DNA of 31,264 bases from positions 1 to 31,264 of the forward strand of contig CAZMUM010000049.1 of NCBI GenBank assembly GCA_964569385.1. The letters run 5' to 3'. This DNA is from JAADHX01 sp964569385. Lineage in GTDB: Bacteria > Actinomycetota > Acidimicrobiia > Acidimicrobiales > Poriferisodalaceae. Below the pieces are notes generated by a model. It worked only from the letters and a program-made list of their open reading frames with translations. It did not search any database and was not told the origin of the DNA. Below are positions 1 to 7,082 of this stretch, one piece after another; within the stretch, counting starts at the first letter, position 1, and each line of letters opens with the position of its first letter. The position numbers were made by a program, and so were the translations under genes.

Positions 1-55
1 CGACGCCCGCAGGGGTGAAGAAATACAAACGAGGGTCGCGTTCTGGCCAGAGCAT
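1..55 (-). CDS. possible 5' end of a gene running off the left edge
   Basis: Reading leftwards on the minus strand from an ATG at 55 gives MLWPERDPRLYFFTPAGV before the window ends. The same frame stays open rightwards to about position 285, so the true start could lie further upstream. I do not recognise the product and 18 codons cannot prove coding. The composition looks more protein-like than the arginine-rich plus-strand reading of the same bases. If real, the gene would be divergent from the lipoprotein at 341. Confidence 0.2.
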   Translation of the reverse strand, partial: MLWPERDPRLYFFTPAGV

Positions 56-340
56 GTCGATCAAGTACGGTCGTCGAACTCCACGCTGTCGGCCACGAAC
101 ATTGAGTCCGGCGTTCAAACGAGAAGTCCCCAGTATCCGTCGCGCTAGAAGGCTCGATTGGAACGCCCATAAGTGCGCCGACAGAGGGCAGTTCGCTCGG
201 CTTGATTCGTGCTGCGACCGTTCTCTTGGCCGAGGGATGGGCCAGGCCCGGGCACACTGGCTGTTGGAGCTCGCCCTCCGGTGAAATGAGTGTCGCGACT
301 ATTTGGGGTCGGCGTGCGTCCATATAACAGGGACGAAACC
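56..340. other. leader region without a convincing gene
   Basis: Plus-strand readings here are arginine-rich shadows, and one minus-strand frame is open but has no clear start. The promoter of the lipoprotein gene presumably lies here, but I see no convincing -35/-10 pair. A GGGACG stretch near 331 is a plausible ribosome binding site for the ATG at 341. Confidence 0.4.
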
Positions 341-1096
341 ATGCAGAGATTCCTTAGATACTTCAGCGGCAAAGGTCAACGACGATTTCGTCCGCCAGTT
401 TTCGTAGCCGCGGCCGCAATCCTTGTGGCCACGAGTTGCTCGGCACCTGAGGACCTCGGCGGGCCGAAACTTGAGCCGAGTGTCGACATTGTGTTGGAGG
501 CAGCCGCGGAGGCCATGGGCGATGTCACAAGTGTGCGTTTCGAACTCGTTCGCGGCGGCGCAGCGGTATACATCGACCCTCTTCGCAGTTTGTCTCTCGA
601 CGAGATCGTTGGTCGTTACTCGGCACCAACCTCGGCCGAAGCGTTGCTTACGGTGACGATCGACGATTCGCTTCGCACCAAAATTGGTGCGGTCGCTCTT
701 GATGGCGAGGTGTGGATGTCGAACCCTGTAACGGGCACATTCGAGCCGCTGCCGGCCGGGTACGACATCGATCCAACAACATTCTTCGACCCTCAGAATG
801 GCTGGCGGCCGCTGCTTAGCGATCTAACCGACGTTGTGTTTGTTGGCGAAGAACAACGAAACGGAACCAGGTATCACCTTCGGGCGACAGCCCCGGCCGA
901 CCGAGTGGCGGTGGTGACTGCTGGGTTGGTGAGTGGTCAGGATGTCGAGATCGACGTGTGGTTGCACCCGGTGAGTGGCCTTGTCATGAGTGCCGAATTT
1001 GAGACCCTAATCGGGTCTTCGCTCACGGCTTGGACACTCGAGCTAAGCGACTATGGCGAACCGATGGTGATCGAGGTGCCAGATGAGCTGGCCTGA
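341..1096 (+). CDS. LprG/LppX-like lipoprotein
   Basis: Predicted secreted lipoprotein of 251 residues in the LppX/LprA/LprF/LprG family, whose members bind lipids in a hydrophobic cavity at the outer face of the membrane. The N-terminus has basic residues, a hydrophobic stretch (about 19-30) and a lipobox-like V-A-T-S-C with the acceptor cysteine at 33. The body shows the family pattern: an early helix (DIVLEAAAEAMGDVTSVRFE), then alternating strands including VWLHPVSGLVMSAEFET near the end. I chose the ATG at 341 because it is followed directly by a signal peptide and preceded by GGGACG. An in-frame start at 290 would add 17 residues before the signal. The stop overlaps the following MFS gene by 14 bp. 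In mycobacteria lprG is co-transcribed with the MFS exporter Rv1410c (P55), so the same partnership is likely here. Confidence 0.85.
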   Translation: MQRFLRYFSGKGQRRFRPPVFVAAAAILVATSCSAPEDLGGPKLEPSVDIVLEAAAEAMGDVTSVRFELVRGGAAVYIDPLRSLSLDEIVGRYSAPTSAEALLTVTIDDSLRTKIGAVALDGEVWMSNPVTGTFEPLPAGYDIDPTTFFDPQNGWRPLLSDLTDVVFVGEEQRNGTRYHLRATAPADRVAVVTAGLVSGQDVEIDVWLHPVSGLVMSAEFETLIGSSLTAWTLELSDYGEPMVIEVPDELA

Positions 1097-3383
1097 GGCA
1101 TCGCTCGACCAAACGGCGCCAGGCGGCTCCAGTGAAGGTGGCGCCTCAGCACAGTCGGCGGGCAATCCTTTGTGGGTCCTGGCGGTCGTTGGGTTCTCGG
1201 TGTTTGTCGCCGCCGATGACCTCACTGTTGTCACCACCATGTTGCGTCCCATCATCAGCGACCTCGGTCTGGTCTTGCCAGACGGACTGGACGAGGCCGC
1301 GTGGGTGGTCAATTCGTACCTGATCGCTTTCATCGCGGTAATGCCCATCGCCGGCCGATTGAGCGACGTGATCGGACGGCGGCGAACTCTTCTCATCGCA
1401 TATGCCATCTTCACCGTTGGCACGATTGTCATCGCTCTGTCGACAACGCTTGGCCCGTTCCTCGTCGGGCGGGTACTGACGGCCATCGGCGGGGGAGCCA
1501 TGGTGCCAGTGGCACTCGCGGTCGTCGGCGACGTCTATCGCGACAAGCAAAGAGCCAAGGCCCTCGGAACGCTTGGCGCCATCGAAACACTCGGCTGGGT
1601 ATGGGGCCCGCTGTACGGCGCAATGTTGGTTAGGTTCTTGGACTGGCGCTGGCAGTTCTGGTTGAACGTCCCGATGGCGTTGATTGGTATGGCACTGGTG
1701 TGGTTCGTTCTCGCCGACCACTACCCGGTCGCGAACTCATCCAAAGACGGCGGCCCGAGACGTTCACAGATCGACTGGTGGGGTGCAGCCGGCATCACCG
1801 CACTTTTAGTTGGCCTGAACGTCGCCCTCCTGGCGAACGCCAAGATCCAAAGTGTGTCAGGCCTTGACGAGTTGGCTGGTCAGTCGGGGTTCGACAGTCG
1901 GTGGTTCTTGGCGTTGGCCGCGGCAGGCGCGTTGGTGGTTGTTTGGCGCCAACGCAGGGCCGCTACCCCCATTATCGACACCACTGTGCTAGCTGGTCGG
2001 TCGGTTCGCGTTGCCCTGTTGGTGAACGTCGTGCTTGGTGCCGCCATCGTTATTACCATGGTCGACGTTCCGCTATTGATTAACGCACTGCGATCAGGTG
2101 TCGCCGAAGCGGCGATGGCATCGGGCTGGAGTCTGGCCGCGTTCACCGCGGCAATGTCGGTCACGACCTACCTGGGTGGCCGCCTGGCGACCCGGTGGCC
2201 ATACCGCCAGGTTGTGATTCTCGGTTTCTCCGTGGGCGCAGCCGCGCTGCTGGGAATGGGTCTGTACTGGCGGGTTGACACTTCGCTGTCGGCTATGGCA
2301 TTGCACCTTGGCATCCTGGGAGCCGGTCTTGGTTTGGTTGTCGCTCCTTCAACGGCGGCCGTAGTCGACAAAGCCAAGGCCGAGGCTCGTGGCTCTGCCG
2401 CCAGCATTGTGATGGTGGCCAGAATGGTGGGCCTCAGCGTTGGCTTGTCTGCGCTGACCGCGTGGGGTTTGGCACGTTTCGATGCTCTTCGCAGAGAGAT
2501 TCAGTTGCCATCTATCGCCGACCCCGATTTCAGCCGCGCCGCATCGGCGGCCCAGAAACAGCTGACTAGTGACGCCATCGGCGACACGTTCCTCGCCGCC
2601 GGAGCCGTCGTTGCTCTCGGTCTATTGATTGTTGTCGTGGCGTGGCCGCGGCGACCCAAACCCTCCCCGATTGGAGTTCTGATGAACACGAAACTGACCC
2701 GAGCTGTGGTTGTGCTGACAGGCATCCTGACCTTCGCCCTGATGGGTGCATTCGCCATGATCTTGTCGTTGCAGGAACGCCTCGACGAAACCCAATCGGA
2801 CCTAGCAAGGGTCGAAGCTGGCTCGGCCCTATTCGCTAGTCAGGTCACGGGGTTCCAGCGCACTTTGGTCGAGCTCGAGCCCGCCGTCGATCAAGGTTTC
2901 GCCGACGCCATCGACGGGCTCGAAACGTTTGCCACCTCGTCGATCTCTTTCGATGTCGACGTCGATGAGATCATCGCGATTGACACCGAGGTGACCATCA
3001 GGCGCACGGTAACGGTGCCTATCAACGAAGTGATCTCGATCAGAGAGACGATCCCCATTCGAGAAGAGATAGAGACCACCATCGTGGTAAACGCTTTCGG
3101 TTTCGACGTACCCGTCGACGTGAAGGTGCCTGTCGATATTGACGTTCCGATATCGATCGACGTACCTATCGACCTAGAGGTCGAAATTCCGATCAACGAA
3201 ACCGTCCCGGTGAACACCGAGGTGCCTATCAAGGTGTCGATCCCGATCGAGATCAACGTCGCCGACACCGAACTGGCCACCTTGGCCGAAGCACTGGCCG
3301 AGGGCCTGACCTCGTTCCAAGACGGCCTCGGGTCGCTTACCCCGGGTGGTAGAGCATCGGAGACTGCGGCAGCACGCGGTTAG
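1083..3383 (+). CDS. P55-like DHA2 MFS transporter with repeat-rich C-terminal extension
   Basis: Major facilitator of 766 residues. Residues 1-530 are a 14-helix-type transporter: TM1 is near 30-50 and loop motif A (GRLSDVIGRRR, 91-101) is intact. The neighbouring LprG-like lipoprotein makes the Rv1410c/P55 lipid or drug exporter family the best fit. Family members are usually about 500-550 residues, so some 230 residues are extra. From Met534 there is another membrane segment (about 541-560), a helical, possibly coiled-coil stretch (563-615), then about 620-728 of alternating hydrophobic/charged residues with period six (VPVDVK, VPVDID, VPISID, VPIDLE), ending in a helix and a short flexible tail. 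No stop separates the two parts, so this reads as one fused protein. The repeat part probably lies outside the membrane. It overlaps the lipoprotein gene by 14 bp. Confidence 0.88.
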   Translation: MSWPEASLDQTAPGGSSEGGASAQSAGNPLWVLAVVGFSVFVAADDLTVVTTMLRPIISDLGLVLPDGLDEAAWVVNSYLIAFIAVMPIAGRLSDVIGRRRTLLIAYAIFTVGTIVIALSTTLGPFLVGRVLTAIGGGAMVPVALAVVGDVYRDKQRAKALGTLGAIETLGWVWGPLYGAMLVRFLDWRWQFWLNVPMALIGMALVWFVLADHYPVANSSKDGGPRRSQIDWWGAAGITALLVGLNVALLANAKIQSVSGLDELAGQSGFDSRWFLALAAAGALVVVWRQRRAATPIIDTTVLAGRSVRVALLVNVVLGAAIVITMVDVPLLINALRSGVAEAAMASGWSLAAFTAAMSVTTYLGGRLATRWPYRQVVILGFSVGAAALLGMGLYWRVDTSLSAMALHLGILGAGLGLVVAPSTAAVVDKAKAEARGSAASIVMVARMVGLSVGLSALTAWGLARFDALRREIQLPSIADPDFSRAASAAQKQLTSDAIGDTFLAAGAVVALGLLIVVVAWPRRPKPSPIGVLMNTKLTRAVVVLTGILTFALMGAFAMILSLQERLDETQSDLARVEAGSALFASQVTGFQRTLVELEPAVDQGFADAIDGLETFATSSISFDVDVDEIIAIDTEVTIRRTVTVPINEVISIRETIPIREEIETTIVVNAFGFDVPVDVKVPVDIDVPISIDVPIDLEVEIPINETVPVNTEVPIKVSIPIEINVADTELATLAEALAEGLTSFQDGLGSLTPGGRASETAAARG
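2939..3266 (+). repeat. hexapeptide (18-bp) repeat block inside the MFS gene
   Basis: The translated segment repeats a six-residue unit close to V-P-[IV]-x-[IV]-x, most regular at about 3105-3255, where VPVDVK, VPVDID, VPISID, VPIDLE, TVPVNTE, VPIKVS and IPIEIN follow one another. The DNA copies have diverged, so selection appears to be on the protein. Alternating aliphatic and polar residues suggest beta-strands with one greasy face. The pattern lacks the usual LbH hexapeptide signature, and I do not know a named domain for it. Confidence 0.8.
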
Positions 3384-3416
3384 CCTCGCGGATCCGAATG
3401 CCGCCAAATAGTTCCG

Positions 3417-3467
3417 CCAAATTGAGGGATTCAGCTACAGTCGATGTGGGCCGGTCACTCAATTTGG
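3417..3467. terminator. inverted repeat between convergent genes
   Basis: CCAAATTGAG at 3417-3426 is matched by its exact reverse complement CTCAATTTGG at 3458-3467, with 31 nt between the arms. It lies in the 94-bp gap between the MFS gene (ending 3383, plus) and the aldolase gene (ending 3478, minus), where a two-way terminator would be expected. The loop is long, the stem AT-rich and there is no clear T-run, so the terminator role is uncertain. A protein-binding site is also possible. Confidence 0.35.
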
Positions 3468-3477
3468 ATCTACTTAG

Positions 3478-4560
3478 CTAGGCCAATGTGTCGACGTTGT
3501 TGAGCTCTTCGAAACAACGCTTGAGGCGGTCGATGAACGAAACCTCGGAGGCACGCACCCAAGCCCGGGGGTCGTACTTCTTCTTGTTGGGCGAGTCGGC
3601 GCCTTCTGGGTTGCCGATCTGGCCTTGAAGGTAGTCGTGGTTGTCGACTTCGTATGACCTCACACCGTCCCAGTATGCCCACTGAAGATCGGTGTCGATG
3701 TTCATCTTTATGACGCCATAGGAGATGGCTTCTTCGATTTCGGCTGCACTCGAGCCCGACCCGCCATGGAACACGAAGTCGATGGGCTGGTCGCTAGCGG
3801 TGCCAAACTTCTCAGCCACATGGGCCTGTGCGTCGCGCAAAATGGTGGGTGTCAGCACGACGTTGCCTGGTTTATACACGCCGTGCACGTTGCCGAAGGC
3901 GGCGGCGACGGTGAAGCGAGGGCTGACCTTCAGTAGCTCTTGGTAGGCGTAGGCCACCTCCTCTGGTGTTGAGTACAGGTCGGCGGTATCGACGTTTTCG
4001 TTGTCGACGCCGTCTTCTTCTCCGCCGGTGATACCAAGCTCGATCTCGAGCGTCATGTCCATCTTGGCCATGCGCTCTAGGTAACGACAGGAGATGTCTA
4101 TGTTCTCTTCCATCGACTCTTCGGACAGGTCGAGCATGTGGGAGCTATACAGCGACACGCCGTTGGCATCGAAGTACTTTTCGCCTTCGTCGAGCATGCC
4201 GTCGATCCACGGCAACAACTTCTTTGCTGCGTGGTCGGTGTGAAGAATAACGCGGGCACCGTAATAGGGGGCCACCGTGCGAACGTGGTGCGCAGCTGCT
4301 ATCGAACCAACGACCGAAGCATCGACTCCGGCGAGCGGCACGCCCTTGCCGGCGTTGAAGGCAGCCCCGCCGTTGGAAAACTGAAGGATTACCGGGCTGT
4401 TCAGTGCGCCAGCGGTTTCCATAACAGCGTTGGCGCTGCTGCTGCCGATGCAGTTGGCGGCAGGCAATGCGAACCTGTTGGCCTTGGCCAAAGTGAAGAC
4501 ATCGGTGACGTCTTGGCCTGTGAGTACGCCAGCTGGAAAGTCGTTCCGCAGATCAGTCAT
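3478..4560 (-). CDS. fbaA: class II fructose-bisphosphate aldolase
   Basis: Cytosolic zinc aldolase of glycolysis and gluconeogenesis, interconverting fructose 1,6-bisphosphate with DHAP and glyceraldehyde 3-phosphate. At 360 residues it matches the class IIA type and aligns almost without offset to the E. coli enzyme. HTDHAAKKLLPW holds the catalytic Asp109 and zinc ligand His110. Glu174 lies in LEIELGITGGEEDG, the second zinc histidine in GNVHG (His226) and the third in FHGGSGSS (His265). NIDTDLQWAYWDG near the C-terminus is the phosphate-binding segment. The gene begins 30 bp after the DUF2797 gene ends and may be the last member of the long minus-strand operon, or have its own promoter. 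Identification is very firm. Confidence 0.97.
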   Translation of the reverse strand: MTDLRNDFPAGVLTGQDVTDVFTLAKANRFALPAANCIGSSSANAVMETAGALNSPVILQFSNGGAAFNAGKGVPLAGVDASVVGSIAAAHHVRTVAPYYGARVILHTDHAAKKLLPWIDGMLDEGEKYFDANGVSLYSSHMLDLSEESMEENIDISCRYLERMAKMDMTLEIELGITGGEEDGVDNENVDTADLYSTPEEVAYAYQELLKVSPRFTVAAAFGNVHGVYKPGNVVLTPTILRDAQAHVAEKFGTASDQPIDFVFHGGSGSSAAEIEEAISYGVIKMNIDTDLQWAYWDGVRSYEVDNHDYLQGQIGNPEGADSPNKKKYDPRAWVRASEVSFIDRLKRCFEELNNVDTLA

Positions 4561-4590
4561 GGGCCAAATGGTAGACGGAATCTGTACGGG

Positions 4591-5487
4591 TTAGAACAGC
4601 GAGGCCTGAACCTCGACGGCATCGGGCTCGACATCGGCTAGTTCGACCTCCAGGCCACGCAATTGACCTAGATCGACCAACAATCGGTCGGGCGAAGATG
4701 CTCGTTCGATCAAACCAACCCGGCCGCACACCGAGGCGATGGTGAATACGTGGTTTCCGGTGTCCAGCCGAAGGGGGTAGGCCGCGGCCCCGGTCCAGCG
4801 GTCGTCGTCGACACACGGATTGTTCCAGGCCACGTCGACTGGGTCGATGCCATCGGCCGAGGAGGCGATGAGCCGGTGTACCTGCACGGTGGTGGTCGTT
4901 AGCGACGCCCGCAACAGGTCGTGGTCGACGCGATGGGCCAAGCCGTGAAGCTTACGTCTGGTCGATACCGCTTGCACGACCCCAAGTTCGGCGGTCACCA
5001 AATCCTCGAGCTCGCGCACTGCGTAGCCGTCGGACGCGATTGCCACGTAACGCGCCAGCCATGCTCCTTGTTCGATTAGGCGAACACCGCCGCTCGATCC
5101 GACGCTGGTGCCGACCTTGAGCGAGCCATCTGGGAACGCGGCCAGATACAACCGATGGGGGTTGTCGAGATGGGCCGTGTGGCGGCGATCGACATAGGCC
5201 CTACCCAACTTGTGGGCCTGGTGCATGCTGGCGGCCAGAACATTCTCGACCGCGGCGCAACGCTCGCACCGAGGCGCAGGGCCGGGATCGTTGTGACAGT
5301 CGACGTAAGCGGGCCCTGACTCGCCGTAGGTGATGTGCCCTAGGCACACGCGCCGCGGACGCACCCGATAGCTGAGCTTGCGCCCGAGCAGCGAAACCAG
5401 TTCTGAGGTGCGGTTCTGATCGACCCTCGTTAGCAGCGAAGGCACATCGCCGGCCCAGGAGACACCAAGGATCTGCCAGGTGTTCAT
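4591..5487 (-). CDS. DUF2797 family protein
   Basis: 298-residue soluble protein that I place in DUF2797, a family without an assigned function. The N-terminal part has four spaced cysteines (48, 64, 74, 77, the last two as C-E-R-C), suggesting a metal site. The centre has the family core HRLYLAAFPDGSLKVGTS followed by RLIEQGAWLARYV (about 111-148). A short aromatic strand followed by K-V-G and an arginine helix is loosely reminiscent of GIY-YIG nucleases, but that is my inference and no catalytic set is demonstrated. The ATG at 5487 overlaps the stop of the upstream lipoprotein gene (ATGA), so translation is probably coupled. No signal peptide or membrane segment is visible. Confidence 0.8.
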   Translation of the reverse strand: MNTWQILGVSWAGDVPSLLTRVDQNRTSELVSLLGRKLSYRVRPRRVCLGHITYGESGPAYVDCHNDPGPAPRCERCAAVENVLAASMHQAHKLGRAYVDRRHTAHLDNPHRLYLAAFPDGSLKVGTSVGSSGGVRLIEQGAWLARYVAIASDGYAVRELEDLVTAELGVVQAVSTRRKLHGLAHRVDHDLLRASLTTTTVQVHRLIASSADGIDPVDVAWNNPCVDDDRWTGAAAYPLRLDTGNHVFTIASVCGRVGLIERASSPDRLLVDLGQLRGLEVELADVEPDAVEVQASLF

Positions 5488-7082
5488 GGTGCAGCCGTGA
5501 GTTTGGTTAGATCGACCCTGGTGACCCCGCCCTCGACGCCAACAACAACACTTCCAGATTCGACGACGGTCCGGTTGAGAACTGATAGCGGCAGGAATGC
5601 CAGAGCCCCGTTGAGAGTGTTGCCGAGGTCGTTCATCGCCTGGACTCTGGATGACCCTCCCGCCCGCGTCGAGGAGATGATACGAAAATGTTCGATGAGT
5701 GTGTCGTTGCCGTATCGAATGAAGTCATCGGCGCCAGGACGATCGAAAAGCGGTTCGATCCACGCTTCGGCGCCCGGGTAGTCGCCTGTCCAAGGCAAGA
5801 TGAACGGCCCATCAGGTACGCCGCTCTGTAAGAAACCAACTAGTCGTTGTAAGTTGTCGTGACGGACGATGTTGACCGTCCAGCCAGTTTGGGTCTGCCA
5901 GTCGGCCGCGATGCGCTGAGCCCATGGTTCGGCAAGTGAGCCGCCGACGATGTGAAGCGAAATTGGGTCTTCTGGTGGTTTGAGCTCATTGGCCTCGGCG
6001 TAAGCAGAAGCCTCTTCTGGGTCGAAGCGGCACCACTGGCAGCGCACGGCAAGCCCATTAACCGAGTGGCTTGGCGCGAACTGAACCGATGGCGTCTGAC
6101 GGTCGTCGAGGGTGGCGGCGATGGCGTCGCGATCGATAGTGAGCGACATCTGCCGTCGAGGTTCTGGCTCCGAGAGCGGCCCGCGAGAGGTGGGAAACCC
6201 CAGATACAGCACTTCGTTCGATGCGACGACTGCGCCAGAGACCGCGGCCGGAACCACTGCATCTCCTACCACTGCTACATCGGCTGTTCCAGACTCGACG
6301 GCGCTGACAAGCGCGGCCTCGTCGGCCACGAACGAGACGTCAAAGCGACCGATCTCGCCAGCCTCACCGGTCGGATTTGTTCGGACCAGGGTTACACCAA
6401 CCCCGGGCTCGTATGCGCCCTCGATGCGGAAGTCGCCGGCGCCAACCGGCCCAGTGCTGGTCGGACTGGCAAGTTCGGCAGGCGAGACGGGAGCGAATGC
6501 CGGGTGGGCGACAAGTTCTGGAAGCCAGGGAAACGAACGATCTAGCTGCACCTGGAACGACAGCTCGTCGAGAATTTGGATCCCGATGATGGCCCCTTCG
6601 ACTCCGGCCACGGCTCGGTCCCAGTTGCTGATGCCGGCTTCAGCTCCGAGATACGCAGCTCGGGCTCTTGTGTCCTGCTCAGCTAGTCGCTGCCACGAAA
6701 CGGCGAACGTCTCGGCCGTGATCGGTGTGCCATCGCTAAACGTCAAATCGGCCCTGAGGTTGAACGTCCAGGTAATGGCGTTGTCGCTCGACCATGATTC
6801 GGCCAAACCCGGTATCGCCTGCCCGTCAGGCCCGCGTCGAGTTAGCCCGGTGTGGATTATCTGCGCCAACTCGACTGCGTGAGTCGAGATCACTTGATGT
6901 GCCGACAACGCTTCTGGTTCGAGCATCGCCAGACGGATCGTCGCTCCGCGGCTCGACTCAGGCTGCGTACTAGGGGTCGAGTCGTTGCTCACCGTTGTTG
7001 GCGGCGGCGGCGAAGTATCGGCAGTGGTCGTACAGGCTGCCGCCAGCGCGGCCGCTACCAACAGCGAAGCGGCGAGCCTCAC
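5484..7082 (-). CDS. family 5 ABC solute-binding lipoprotein
   Basis: 532-residue extracytoplasmic binding protein of the SBP_bac_5 (OppA/DppA) family, which captures peptides or other small solutes for ABC importers. The N-terminus is a lipoprotein signal with acceptor cysteine at 17 (LAAAC), then a Thr/Ser/Pro-rich linker. The family core follows: an early strand with IRLAMLEPEALSAHQ, the IIHTGLTRRGPDGQAIPGLAESW segment and WTFNLRADLTFSDGTPITAETFAVSW. The start is GTG at 7082, overlapping the upstream hydrolase stop (GTGA). No DppB/DppC-type permeases or Opp ATPases occur in the window; the ABC genes upstream are of the ABC-2 kind. It may therefore serve a distant importer, or act as a receptor or processing partner for the adjacent peptidase-like lipoprotein. 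Its ligand cannot be told from sequence alone. Confidence 0.88.
   Translation of the reverse strand: MRLAASLLVAAALAAACTTTADTSPPPPTTVSNDSTPSTQPESSRGATIRLAMLEPEALSAHQVISTHAVELAQIIHTGLTRRGPDGQAIPGLAESWSSDNAITWTFNLRADLTFSDGTPITAETFAVSWQRLAEQDTRARAAYLGAEAGISNWDRAVAGVEGAIIGIQILDELSFQVQLDRSFPWLPELVAHPAFAPVSPAELASPTSTGPVGAGDFRIEGAYEPGVGVTLVRTNPTGEAGEIGRFDVSFVADEAALVSAVESGTADVAVVGDAVVPAAVSGAVVASNEVLYLGFPTSRGPLSEPEPRRQMSLTIDRDAIAATLDDRQTPSVQFAPSHSVNGLAVRCQWCRFDPEEASAYAEANELKPPEDPISLHIVGGSLAEPWAQRIAADWQTQTGWTVNIVRHDNLQRLVGFLQSGVPDGPFILPWTGDYPGAEAWIEPLFDRPGADDFIRYGNDTLIEHFRIISSTRAGGSSRVQAMNDLGNTLNGALAFLPLSVLNRTVVESGSVVVGVEGGVTRVDLTKLTAAP

Noticed and set aside
15..284. Plus-strand frame of 89 codons at the left edge
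   Set aside because: The product is arginine-rich throughout and looks like a shadow frame; there is no convincing start signal.
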